From assembly GCA_037178855.1 (NCBI GenBank), contig JASJZC010000006.1:1364001-1428000 (forward strand): a stretch of 64,000 bases of DNA, in the 5' to 3' direction. Shown here piece after piece: positions 43,652-54,511 of this stretch. The position numbers were made by a program, and so were the translations under genes. The stretch comes from Oscheius sp. JU75 (lineage: Eukaryota; Nematoda; Chromadorea; Rhabditida; Rhabditidae). Under the pieces are notes generated by a model. It was not told where the DNA came from and did not search any database. It saw only the letters and a list, made by a program, of their open reading frames with translations. Position 1 is the first letter of the stretch. Each line of letters starts with the position of its first letter.

Positions 43652-44606
43652 TCACCATAGTGGAGCTGTTGCCGGGATGCCGTTCCAGGCGCGTTGGATC
43701 TCCTGATGAAGCTCAGCAAGGTTGATAAAACTTCGGTTATCCTTGTAGATCTTTTGAGTCAAAACTCCAAAGAGATTCTCGATTGGATTGTAATCGGGAG
43801 AGCAAGTCGGCCAGTCGATCGTATTGATATCATCAGCAGCCATCCACTGCTTTGTTCCATTGCTCACGTGACACGGGGCATTGTCTTGAACGAGTGAGTA
43901 TCCATTTTCCTGGGGCGTATTCACAAATGGAAGAAGTTGTTGAGCCAGAATCTGCTAATAATCTGGACCATTCAGTCGACCCGTAACGAAGTGAAGATCC
44001 AGAACTCCACCACTGTGGAACGCTGATCAAATCATGGCGCCACCACCTCCGAACGAGCGTTTCGGCAACTGAACAGCCGGCTTGCGGCTGTCTCTGCATT
44101 AGCCACTATCGCCATTAGGGCCGTTCAGAGTCCATCTCTTCTCGTCCGAGAACACAACCTGCAAAAACTAGCAGACAACCTTAGTGACTATTCTTGTGCC
44201 ATTTCGTGACCATGTTATTCCGAGCAAAAGCTACGCGATTCACCTTGTGCTGTGCATTGAGATTAGGAGCAAACACTTTCAGTTCCCGGTCGATGTACGG
44301 TACAGAATGGACAGCTCGGAGGACGGTCGTCCTGTGAACATCAAGACGCAGATCAGCTTTGATCTGATTCCAGTTGTTCGATGAATTCGGAGCGAGGCGT
44401 CCAATCTGGCGAAGAGCCAGATCTCCAATTTCCTTGGGGCGCCCAGGAACCGGCTTGTTTCCGTAGTTCGGATTGCTCAAGAAACGTGCAATACAGCTCT
44501 TGCTTCTTCCTAACTGCTTCGCAATTCGGATGTTCGGATGTCCAGCAACCTTCAGGGCACGAATGGAGACTTGTTCCTCAAGAGAAAGTCGACAAGCCGA
44601 CGGCAT
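43652..44606 (-). pseudogene. degenerate Tc1-like transposase
   Basis: The N-terminal part (44606-44181) has the paired-type helix-turn-helix (SIRALKVAGHPNIRIAKQLG) and a second helix region with GRPKEIGD. The catalytic part keeps VVFSDEKRW (first D), DNAPCHVS (second D) and SPDYNPIENLF (E), the DDE pattern of Tc1/mariner. In-frame TAA, TGA and TAG codons lie between the first and second acidic motifs (about 43950-44110), and the join near 44160-44180 has no clean in-frame splice. The copy cannot encode a full protein. Confidence 0.8.
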
Positions 44607-44880
44607 AAAGACGAAGAAGAGTAAGAACGTTCGCTTCGAAACGTTTTAACATTTCTACTTAAAGTTTTTACATGTTTTACACTCAGCCATCGTTTCGAAC
44701 GAAGTTCTCTGAGGTTGCTAAACTTTTGTGCATACTAATTTCTTTAAAAATTGATCCCCTGACCCCCAGCAGACTCGAATAAGGGTCAAAATTTTTTTAT
44801 AGGGGTTTTGAGGCATGAGAAATCGTTTGGGATTGGTCCCGAATGTCTAAAATACTATCTTTTACTGCAAAAAAAGTTGG

Positions 44881-44907
44881 GGGTTGCCAAACTTTTGCAC
44901 ATGAGTA
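44881..44907. repeat. transposon terminal repeat (right end)
   Basis: GGGTTGCCAAACTTTTGCAC followed by ATGAGTA. A related copy at 44712-44733 is in direct orientation, as in elements with subterminal repeats. Confidence 0.55.
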
Positions 44908-47348
44908 TACTCAGTATTGACGAATTTTTTTATTGTTTAAAGTATAAAGGCCGCCTAAAACATTTGCATGTCGATATTCAGAAAGTAACCCTAAAACAGA
45001 ACTCAGGTGATTTCTTTCCTGTAAGCTTCGGATAAATGAATGTTTTCCATCTATTGCGGATGAGTATGTATTCTTGAAATCCTCCCACTATAACTGAACT
45101 TCTAAGTATCTTGAAACTGAACTCAAATAGTCTACAGCAACGTTCCTCTGACTGAGCGAAAATTTTCTCCGTGCTTTATGTAAACGCCGGTACTTGAGTT
45201 GGGAAAGAGTGGGTGGCCAAAATGCTTGTGTTCAGTTTTCCACTCTTCTCATCGCATGTGATATTAGAAGGACTCGCACACATACCGTCTAAGTGGTTAA
45301 GTTTTTTTTTTCCCGAGTGGCAATTGGTTACCAGGTCGATTTTCCGCCCATACCGCCTCACTATGAAAACGTGGTTCGCATCCGTAGCACCACGGTGAAT
45401 AGACAGTCTTGATACAAAACTGCCACTGTCACAGCTTATATTCGCTTGTGAGTACAGGTTTTTATTCTTGCAACAGACCTAGTTGGAGAAATTTTTGATA
45501 CAAGGACTGTAGCCTACAGTTTCTAGGCTGATGTTCAAAATCTCTTTCGGCGGCGAAAAATCATCTAATTCCTCTCCACGTACTCTGTCGTCTCCCTGTC
45601 TCCCTCAACCAGTTGAAACCTCCACTTGAAAAAACTGGACAATCTGTCCAACGGCGAACTGGTTTTCGCTGGAAAAAGGAGGTGTTTTCACTTTGAATCG
45701 ACCTTTCGGGTACAAGATTTTTTTTTCAGCGAGACCAAAAAAATCTATTTTTTACCCGAAATTCTATAGGGAAGTTACCTAAAAGCATCGACCCCTGCCA
45801 AGAAGGACGTCCGTGTTTACTAGCCTCGGTGTTGTCGACATTTTTCGTGTTGACATGATAGGTTAGTAGAAAGTCGAAACCGGAGATCTGGATAGGTGGA
45901 TCGATCTGAAAATGATCATTTATCTTTCATATTTATCCGTCAGTTCAACATAAAGTCAACAATAGAAAGTACTATTGAGGAAGGAGGTTATTTTATACAC
46001 ATCTCTTTCCTACTAAAGCGCAACGACGTGCGTCTGTGCGTCTGTGCGTCACCACGAATCAAAAGCTGGCAAGTCATGGCATGTCAAGGATTTATTTGAC
46101 AGGTCAGGTGTGGGAAAACCGGGGAACTGCTATTGTAGAAGCGGCGCAGCCGCCTGTTTTACTACAAAAGGCAGCGAAGCCGTCGGAGACAAGACGAGGA
46201 AACCAAGCGAAATCGCTAAATCAATGCTTGTTTCCAATGTCTCGTCCGTTCATAGAATGCTTGAAACAATAAAGCTGTTGAGACATCCGATAGATTCACT
46301 AATGTGCAGGGTTTAGCATCTCTGTGGTGAAACGAATGAAAACGTCTAAAAATGGTTCGCTACTATGCTTTTACAGACTAGTCCAGTAAAAGCAGCGCTA
46401 TTTGGAAAACTTATGCAAACCATGAAACACAATGTGAAACACTATACCTGTGGTTTTTTGGAGACACGCGGTCTTTGTCTAGTTGACCTTTTGGAAAGTT
46501 GGCACATAATGACATTGAATAGAAAGCCGAAAGTTGTAACTCCAACAGATTCCCATTTCGTGTGACAGTGCATTTGGTGTCAAGACTGTCTATTCAACAT
46601 GGTGCTACAAAGAATCTTCTTTTTTTGGAAAAGAAACCGACTCCAAAACATACAAAAGTTTTCTTTTCTAGTCTTAAAGGCAAACTGAAACATTCTGTTT
46701 ATGGATGTGCGAGGAAACATTTTTTTTAGCTTCACCATAATTCGATTAGTCAGACTAGGTATTTGAACGCAATGTGGCTAAGATAGACACCCTATAACAC
46801 TACAAGAATTCTGCTTGGGTTTTGGAACTCACAATTTCTTCACTGCTCTTTTCGCTTTTGTCGAGTTTTTGTAGAGTCTTAAGATGCCAAGACGAGCTGC
46901 ATGCTGTGGGGAACTGCTCGAAGGAAGCTGTTGGAATGCCTGAGAAAACTATCTCCCAAAGAGCCATCTTCACGTAGTTCTGGCTCCGAGCTAGCTTACT
47001 GTTGTGTTTATTTGTTGTTGTTGTTCCTGGATTATTAGTGATTTGTCCCCGTCCCTGTCTCTCGTTATCTATCTGTTTCTATATTTGTCATTCTCTCCGT
47101 CTCTTTTCTCCTAGCTCTTACCACCTTTCTGTCTGTTTCTCTCACTGTCTCTCTGCTCCTGTCTCTCTCCAAAAATTTACAATTTCCACCCCAAGAATTA
47201 CCTCATTATGTTCTATTCACTTCTTTCTCTCCCTCTCTCTTTTTCTCATCTCACCGCTCCCATTCAACCCGTCTGTTTTTCCCCCTCACTTTCCTTCTGA
47301 ATAGTTGTAGTCGTGGCAACCAACTCTCAACCGCATACTGCCTCGGTC
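44908..47348. other. intergenic region, no supported gene
   Basis: Mostly AT-rich. A 90-aa frame at 46044-46316 contains VKDLFDRSGVGK and SEIAKSMLVSNVSSVHRML, which faintly resemble the two helix-turn-helix parts of a Tc1/mariner transposase; it may be a relic but is too short to be sure. A CT-rich tract spans about 47.05-47.30 kb before the next gene. Confidence 0.35.
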
Positions 47349-48323
47349 ATGAGGTGGTTTCTGCTCCTCTTCTGCTTTTTTCATCTAGCAGCTAGTCAAA
47401 ACTGCACTGATTCGGACAAATTATGTCAGGCGTGCGTGGGGACGAAGCAAGATAATCTGACAGCCATCACTCGGTATCTGTATACTGAACCCTTCTGCTC
47501 CAAACTGTTCATTTTGGCCGACCATAACGATGCTAATGTGAGTTTTACTTGGATATGCCTTGAGTGTCCAAAATGGAACGAGACCCCTCGCATTGGGTTA
47601 AAAGGCAAAAAGCCTTGTCCCTCCGGCTCTCTTTCTCTCTGTAGAAAGGTCTACTTTTTCAGAACACGGTTAAACGTTGCAAGGAGTACTTTAGCTTCTA
47701 TGATCTGAAAACGGGTAGGTTCAAGGGATTTTGAAAGAGAGAGCAGCTAAAATTTAGTAGAATGTCAGCTTCCCGTCTTCACCGATTACAATCTTACCAG
47801 CGAGTATGCGGAAGCTGGACTTCGAAGTGTGAGTTGTACCTGTCTCTCTGTCTCCCTGTCTCTTTAACTCTCTGTCTCTCTGTTTCAGTCTCTCTCATTC
47901 CTCTATCTCTGTCAGTTCTCCTCTCTCAGGCCGCCTGGACCTACTACATCGGAATGGTACGAGGCGACAACTGTAGCAGCATCTGGTACTATGAGGGCGC
48001 CAATGGCCAGTTGACTGCCAATCGAAACAGTAGTTCGGCTTGTAACTACGAGGCTGTAGTTTTCGAAGGAATGCAAGTGAAGGAGGTCGATCCAACAACC
48101 TATATGACCAACTCCTTCCTTTGTCAGTGTGCCCTAAGAATGGAGGACCTTCCGGGAACTTCGAAGTCCGGAACTGGAAATTCGGGTACTTTTTGATTTC
48201 CGATTTCGTGGCTTAGAACCGGAATGTTCAGTAAAATGTACCCGAATTTCAGGCTCGTCTACCATCGCTTTCACTACCACGATCCTCATTGTGTTTTTCT
48301 CTTCATCTCTCTACCTCCAGTGA
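47349..48323 (+). CDS. lectin-like extracellular protein with hydrophobic C-terminus
   Basis: Exons 47349-47537, 47663-47714, 47761-47828, 47930-48185 and 48253-48323 join in phase and give 211 aa. An in-frame ATG 36 bases upstream exists, but the ATG at 47349 starts a clean signal peptide (MRWFLLLFCFFHLAASQ). The ectodomain is Cys-rich and N-glycosylatable (NCTDSD, DNLT, NRNSS). The fourth exon reads WTYYIGM, CSSIWYYEGANG, ACNYEAVVF and FLCQCALR, in the order of a degenerate C-type lectin fold. The last exon is a hydrophobic tail (IAFTTTILIVFFSSSLYLQ) and stop, with no cytoplasmic part, which suggests a GPI-anchor signal. Fold assignment is tentative. Confidence 0.75.
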
Positions 48324-48390
48324 AATAGCGATTTCCAAACGACTACCCTCTCGATAAAACTGGTTGTCGCTCTATCTCCAAATTTGGTTC
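48315..48390. repeat. duplicated 3'-end segment, copy 1
   Basis: The last six coding bases, stop and 3' UTR of the lectin-like gene (CTCCAGTGAAATAGCGA onward) recur at 49921-49995 with a few changes. Confidence 0.75.
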
Positions 48391-49110
48391 AATAGTGCAT
48401 CCAGATCTCGGCGTTTCTTTCTCTCGGTCAAGACAAACAGCTCAGCAGCCTCCTGCTTGGACTCGTTGTTTTCCAAACTCTGCTTGGCCTAGATTCTTAT
48501 CACCTGAAAGCTCACCACTGTCTATAAAATGACAATGACAGAAATAGAGACACAGAGATAGCGTACCTTCTCACTTGTGTGGACCAATTTATAGTAAATG
48601 TGAAGATGTGTCTTCCAATCACGGTTAAATTCGCGACAGCGATCAGGATGAGAGCCACAGCCGAAACACACGAATGCAAAACTTTCTCTTTCTCATTTCT
48701 GTGCAGCTTGCTCCAGCACAGACAGTCATAGGGTAAGGAACTTCTCTGTTCTGGACACTATTCTAGTCGACGTAGAGGTCCAGTTGAGCGAGATCGCCTT
48801 TCTCCTTTAGCAAGGCCTCAACCTCTAGAAGATTCTTCTCAACCACTTTCTCTTTCTTTCAATGTTTTTCCGGAGTTCGCCAATAAGTTTAGACAGAGTG
48901 AAGACGATTTCACGGATATTGTTCACGCTCATAATGACCTTGATGTGGCTGTAGATCTTTGATGCTGTGCAAGAGATGGAAGGTCTCGTCGAGATCTCCC
49001 AACTCTAAGCGAAAACCGCTTTTTCTGAGTCGGAGAAGTGAATGAATCTACCCCTGCAACAGAGGAAACGAAAACTCTTGCTGTCGAAGCAGAATGTGCT
49101 GTTCCTGCAA
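48372..49110 (-). pseudogene. decayed multi-exon gene, family not recognised
   Basis: Several minus-strand pieces still look coding. The last exon (48372-48489) reads ESKQEAAELFVLTERKKRRD and ends in TAG. A preceding exon ending at 48567 joins it in phase and reads CFGCGSHPDRCREF, a zinc-finger-like Cys/His spacing, then NRDWKTHLHIYYKL. Further upstream are LLEVEALLKEKGDLAQLD, SKLIGELRK and ELGDLDETFHLLHSIKDLQ, separated by frameshifts and stops. I could not join them into one open frame, so I call it a pseudogene, though a missed exon structure is possible. Confidence 0.45.
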
Positions 49111-49529
49111 AAGGAAACCTGTCTCTCTGCCTCTTTGTCTAGGAATACTGAACATCTTCTTTACTAAACGTTGGAGACTTTTTCCTTTCTTTTCCCCAAA
49201 CTGCTTCCCGACGGATTCGGTTTCGTTAAAAACAGTCGTCTATCTCTCTCACTTTTTTCTTTGGTAGCAGCAGACCCGATACACACTAACAGGTCAACGG
49301 CGAAGTGAGCAAATCTTAATCTTATAAGAAAAAGTTTTGGCACTAGCTTGTCTTCATAAGGATTTGTAGAGGAGAACTCGGGATATTTTCTTGAACCCCC
49401 CGTGTCACCACAGCCGAATGCTCTCGACTTTTTCGTTTTTCACAATTATCCCGTAGCAGTAAATGTGAACAAGAAGAACGGTAATATGGAAGACTGTAGG
49501 AGTGTAGGCTGTGATGTCGTATGCCTGGA

Positions 49530-49620
49530 AGCGAGAAGGTATCTCTCACTCTCTCTCTCTCTCTCTCTCACTTTCTATTTCTCTGTCTCTCTGTTTCTCT
49601 GTCCATTTCTCACTTTCTCG
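49530..49620. repeat. CT simple repeat
   Basis: TCTCTCTCTC followed by TCTCTGTCTCTCTG-type units; reverse complement of the GAGACAGA repeat family seen elsewhere. No gene is supported in the surrounding 49.11-49.92 kb. Confidence 0.7.
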
Positions 49621-49920
49621 CCAAACCGACCCAAGACAAATCACCGAAGAGATTAAAGAGCGTGAGTTCGAAAAAAAACAGTCGCGGATACTGCGATCAC
49701 TTCTAAACTCATGATAGCAGCAATTAGCAATTCCAAGTAGGGCTGTCTAAGAATTATTGTTGGTCCCTGTTTTGAGAATTCCTGAAACAGTAAAGTGATC
49801 CGTTTCCAATAGATTGTGAATAGGATAAGGAAATAGAGGTCCAATGTGACAAATACTTTCTCCTCGAGCCAGAGCCAGGGGATTTGGCTTTAATAGCAAC
49901 AATTAATGTTGTCATTACCC

Positions 49921-49995
49921 CTCCAGTGAAATAGCGATAATTTCCAAACGACTACTCTCTCAATAAAACTGGTTGTCTCTCTATCTCTAAATTCG
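49921..49995. repeat. duplicated 3'-end segment, copy 2
   Basis: Copy of 48315-48390. Here the polyadenylation hexamer is a perfect AATAAA (49962-49967), while copy 1 has GATAAA. No homologous coding sequence precedes it. Confidence 0.7.
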
Positions 49996-50004
49996 GTCAG
50001 AGCG

Positions 50005-50010
50005 TTTATT
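50005..50010 (-). terminator. polyadenylation signal of the LEA-like gene
   Basis: TTTATT on the plus strand, about 95 nt after the stop at 50106-50108. Confidence 0.5.
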
Positions 50011-50105
50011 AGTAGTCCAAAGACTATTGCCGGCAATTATCTACATAAAGAATGCATGGTTAAGTACACAAAAAAGCGGTTTTGAAGTTGAGATCGTCAG
50101 ACGGC

Positions 50106-50713
50106 TTAGTGGCCTTCGATGGTACGGCCAGCTCCACGGAGCTTGTCTCCCATGCACTCCTTGGCATCATGGGCCTGAAAAATGGCAGTGACTTCAAGAA
50201 TTGAGGTCCCAGGTCAAGTCGAAAACCCGACTACACACCTTGTCACTGCACTTTTCAGCGCCTCCCTTCATCTTGTTGCCGAGATTCTGGACGGCTTCCT
50301 TGGTAGAGCTGGCAGCATTCTGAGCACCCTCCTTGACATTTTCAGCGGCCTCCTTGGTCTTGTCGACGGCCTTCTGGATCATTCCCTTGGACTGAAAATG
50401 GTCACATTCCATGTTTTTTTGCATTATTTGCCTACAATTCTCAAATAGGACCACTCTGATACTAGCTAGCTGCTTTCTCGGATCCAAAATCCAATTTTCC
50501 GGCTTTTTGATGTGTTATAAAGTTATAGAGCAGATAAAAACTACAACTTGCAAAACGAAAAAGTTTTATTTAGAGCCCCTAAAATAAGGTAGAAGATGTA
50601 ACATGGGCTCCTTACTATTCGAAAACGCGGTAAAAAGAAGCTCGGACCCTCAAATATAGTCTCTGTCTCTTGTACGTAAAAAATTATAGGAAAGGAGCAC
50701 TCACATCAGACAT
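50106..50713 (-). CDS. small LEA-like amphipathic-helix protein (76 aa)
   Basis: Three exons join in phase: 50705-50713 (MSD only), 50239-50391 and 50106-50174. The 76-aa product is highly charged and repetitive: KAVDKTKEAAENVKEGAQNA, STKEAVQNLGNKMKGGAEK, KECMGDKLRGAGRTIEGH. Lys/Ala/Glu repeats of about 11 residues with periodic KEAA and KEG steps are typical of group-3 LEA-type desiccation proteins and small stress-induced nematode proteins. No signal peptide or membrane segment is present, so it should be cytosolic. The two cysteines are unusual for LEA proteins. LEA membership is by composition only. Confidence 0.7.
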
Positions 50714-52113
50714 AGTTGCTTGAACAGTAGAGTTTTAGTCGAAACTGGTTGGGATATTTTAGGCTCTGCTTCTCTTTTATACCAGAAGCTGAAACGTAAA
50801 CATGTTTGGGGCGGAGTCTTCGAGAAAATTAGAGTCGAGGAATAACAAAAGGGCAGATAAACATGTACTCTAGGCTTGAAAATCCTCCTGTTTACTGCTT
50901 GGGGAGGGAAAAGCTGCCAAGGGATCTTTTGGTCTTCTGATAGTTGGATCCCTGTCACTGGCACTTTTTTTTTTAGATTTGTACTACTTTCGCCGAACGA
51001 TTATATAGTAAGGAATATTCATTAAACATTCTTGAAATCACCCCACAATCATTGAAAAAAAAACGTGAAAACTCGGCAACTCTTTGATTCCAAATTGTGT
51101 GACTATTTGAGAGAAAAAAGTTGTTGGGTTTCAAGGCTCGCATAATAGTATGGAAAAGTTATGAATTTTTATTATGTCGTGGATATTTACTGTGTTGAAC
51201 ACTTATTACGTTTACGGAACTGTCACTATTCAATGTATCCTTTACAGAATCTAAAAAAAAGGCACGAAACAATAAGCGAAACGTAGAAATTATGGGGAGA
51301 ACGCATTTGCGTAGTACCAATACTTACAACTGAATACTGTAGTTTCTTAGAACTGTTGAAGTATAAAGTGATTCATGAAATTAAAAAGTATTAAAAGACC
51401 GATCTTCTGAATCCAGACATGTTGTTTGTTCCTTTATGGAGTTATTATGCAAGGGAAATCTGGCCAAAACTTAGTCAACTGAGCTCGAATGTCTGGAAAG
51501 GGTCAAAAAAAATTTAGGCCAGAAAGACACAGAGACACAGACAGAAGAACAAAGTGTGAGAGATATAGAGAGACAGAGAGACGACATAATCATCATTTTT
51601 TCAGCAGGTAGCCAAGGGAACCTTTATGTCTCTCCTTCGTCCAAGTGACCCTGTGCCTAGTTGATTTTTGCTGTTTTCGTTCTCGCCCAAGCTCTGGAGG
51701 AATTGTGCTTAGTTAAGCTGCAAGTCTCCAAAAAACTGAAATAATGAAGGAGACAGGTCAGTTACATTCTTGTTCTAGTAAAAACTTCGTTCCATAACGG
51801 TTTTCTCCTGGTCAGTCTGTATTTGAACAAACCGTCACATTATATTTATTTGCTCCTTCCTGTTGCTATCAATCACGTTTTTGCCGCGAGAGGAAGGTCA
51901 TAGAAAAGGGGAGACAGTCGCAAACAACTTCCCACAACAGTCGGTCTACTTTTGTTTCTGTCTCTCTGTCTCTTTGCCTCTGTCTCTCTCCACCTCCAGT
52001 TTTCAGTTTCCTCCCCCGTCACGGCTCGTGTGTCACCACCAAATCCCCCTGCCTCCTAGCCTCCCGTAGAGTGAAAGAAAGGCGTAAACATCGATTCCCG
52101 AGCCGCCTGCGTC
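50714..52113. other. intergenic region, no supported gene
   Basis: AT-rich DNA with a GACAGA-type repeat at about 51.52-51.59 kb and a CTCTGTCTC repeat at about 51.95-51.99 kb. No open frame with splice support. Confidence 0.5.
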
Positions 52114-54511
52114 ATGCCCACTACTGCACTAATGGCCCCAAGAAAGAGTGCCCGTCTTGCCTCGAAAAATCTCACACCCATGCGACCTAGTATTTCTAAG
52201 AGCCCCAAAAAGTCATCAGTTTCTGAGAAAAGTAGTCCTCTGAAGAGACAGGGTGCTATTAGGAGAAAGGACCACCCGAAAGTCACGAAGAAACTGGGGA
52301 AGAAGAAGGTTCTAGGTGCGAGGCAGTCCCCAATCGACATCAGAAAAGAGCTTGTTCAGGAGGATGTCAAGAACTGTCAGGTTTGTTTTTTTTCTACTCT
52401 TTGGTTGTTTGTAGTAGTTACAGAGAGACAGTGACTGTTGCGAGTCTAGCAAATGTTTCAAACAGTTCCATATCAGGAAGTGAAGAAACATAAGAACAGT
52501 GGATTTGCTTTAGACCCACCAAAATCTAAACCCTTTTACTGTTTCGAAAACGGAATATAACCGAGAATGAAACAAAAAAAGCCATTTTTTCGCATGTCCT
52601 CTTGCTTTACTCCCGCTTATTCTTTAGCCTATCAAAAATCCAGTTTTCAGAGCAAAACCATCTAACCAAGTGACCAAAAGTGAAAGAAATCTCTACTACA
52701 CATCTCCACGACCAATTTTGAACCACTGTCAATGTTTATACCCCGCCTCCATTTTTTGCGGCAATAATAAAGCTTTAGCAGAATTTTTGTAAACATATCT
52801 AGGAGAAAACGAAAAAATCTCCATTCGTTTGTTATAAGTTTACTTTGAAACAAGTTAAAAACGCTTTGGTACCTGTAGTCAATTTGACAGAGACAAAGAA
52901 CACATTTTTTTGCTGTTTACTGCGCTCATATCGCCTCGATATCTCGTATAATTTTGTGGTTCTGTCAGCAGCCAAATCTAATTGGTTGTGGACGGCGTCA
53001 ACAACAATATTTTCCGGGAACCAGTCAAATTAGGGCCCATTTTGATGGATTGGCCCAGTTTTGGGGGTTCGGGAAAAGATCGAACACATGAGAGTCGGTT
53101 TCTATCACTGTCACTGTAAGCTGGCAAGATACATACTGATAATGTTTCACTGAATCTGTAGACACAGATATGTTTTATCCGTTACATCCCTTCCTCCAAT
53201 TTCGTAAAACAGTTCCACAACTTTGAATTCGCGAAAAAGACACGTCTGGTTCCCAAACGAAAATGTTTACAGTACTATAACAGGCACCCTGACTCGATTT
53301 GACGCACTATTGCGTACTGCATGATAATAGGATTTTTGCAATTTACTTCTACCTTTCTAACCCATTTTTCTTGGGATGTAAGTGTGTCTAATCAGCCCAT
53401 CAGTGAAATCTGTCTCTGTTCAGTTTATTTAGACAACTAAACACACTTACAGCCCTAGGGTGAGAGTGATAAAAAAACTATAAAAATCCTATTTTCGTGC
53501 AGTACGCAATAGCACGTCAAATCAAGTCGGGCCTGTAGTACTATCAAATGCTTCACCTAGTAATTACATATAAGTTTAGCTTTCGTTCACCAATTTTGTA
53601 GTTCGACTTGTAATCAACTAAGGAAACCTAATTTACAGGCGTCCTGCCTGAAAATTTCCTACACACTCGGAGACTGTACTGACGTCTTGACCTGTCCCAC
53701 CGGATTTCGTGTGAACGTGGCTGAAAAGTGCTCCTCGAGTGAGTTCTTTTGGGGTTTCCAAGAAGGACAGTGTGATAGTGACGGAACTTTTTCAGCTCTG
53801 AAGGCTAAACACCTCCCTGGAACCTATCTGCTCGCCCAATTCCATGCTCATTGGGGACGGGACTGTTCCTGTGGCGCTGAACACCTCCTAGACGGGATGT
53901 CGAAGGCCGGCGAGGTACATTTCGTCTTCTGGAACAAGAAGTACGGAAGTTTCGAGAAGGCTCTAGAGCAAGGAGATGGACTGGCTGTCCTAGGAGTCTT
54001 GTTGGAGGTATATCGGGGATTGGCGGACCGTTGACCACTTTTTGGACTAACTTGCGACTTTCATACTTTGGTCTATTCCAGGAGGGTGCCCATTCCACGA
54101 GCTACGAGTCCCTGTTTGATGTTATCAAGAGAGCCAACTCGACAAAAAAGACGGTTACATTGCCAGCAAACTTTGCATTGGATGAACTAATTCCTAAAGA
54201 AGGTAAGGAGACAGAGAGACAGAAAGATAGAGAGACGAAGACACGGAAAGGCAGAGAACAGAGAAATAGAAAGGCAGGGAGAGAGAGAGAGAGAGAGAAA
54301 GGGAGGAAGTTCAGGCTACCGCGATTTCGCCACCTACCTTGGCTCCTTGACCACGCCGCCATACTGTGAAAGTGTCATCTGGACCGTCTTTTTCGAGCCA
54401 ATGATTGTCTCCAAGTCTCAGCTGGACATTCTACGAGCCATCACTCCGTCCAACTATAGAGAATGTCAGAACCTCAAAGGAAGGATTGTGTTCTCTTCTA
54501 GGAAATTATAG
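52114..54511 (+). CDS. divergent alpha-carbonic anhydrase with basic N-terminal extension
   Basis: Exons 52114-52380, 53639-53738, 53796-54007, 54082-54202 and 54315-54511 join in phase and give 298 aa. Residues 1-70 are very basic (APRKSARLASKN, SPKKSS, KLGKKKV) with no signal peptide; an ATG at codon 7 is an alternative start. The enzyme fold begins at RQSPIDI. Zinc ligands are present: FHAHWG (two His) and EVHFVFWN (third His). The AEH pair and GSLTTPP (Thr199) are also kept. The proton-shuttle His64 position (GHxF in human CAII) reads GFRV. CO2 hydration is possible but probably slow, and nuclear location is suggested by the N-terminus. Intron 53739-53795 is 57 nt and in frame without stops, so it could be retained. 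Confidence 0.85.
53144..53160 (+). promoter_or_regulatory. GTTTCA-N9-TA element in carbonic anhydrase intron 1
   Basis: ATGTTTCAC core, then TAGACAC. An outlier far from the main array. Confidence 0.45.
53272..53541. repeat. long imperfect palindrome in carbonic anhydrase intron 1 (MITE-like)
   Basis: Outer arms (about 65 bp) share GATTTGACG, ATTGCGTACTGCA and AATAGGATTTTT in inverted orientation. Inner arms share TGTAAGTGTGT. The whole 270 bp could fold into a long hairpin in the pre-mRNA. No coding potential. Confidence 0.7.
54203..54305. repeat. GAGACAGA-type repeat in carbonic anhydrase intron 4
   Basis: Purine-rich repeats starting right at the GTAAGG donor and running to just before the GTTCAG acceptor, so the repeat makes up most of this 112-nt intron. 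Confidence 0.7.

Larger units (their letters stand above)
43640..44907 (-). mobile_element. Tc1/mariner-like transposon relic
   Basis: A degenerate Tc1-type transposase (separate entry) is followed on its 5' side by a terminal repeat that ends CACATGAGTA at 44907. A second copy of the repeat core (TTGCTAAACTTTTGTGCATA) lies at 44714-44733 in the same orientation. No matching inverted end is seen to the left of 43640, so the left end is lost or diverged. Confidence 0.7.

Noticed and set aside
46044-46316. 90-aa frame as an intact transposase gene
   Set aside because: The helix-turn-helix resemblance is faint and no catalytic domain follows. Kept only as a remark.
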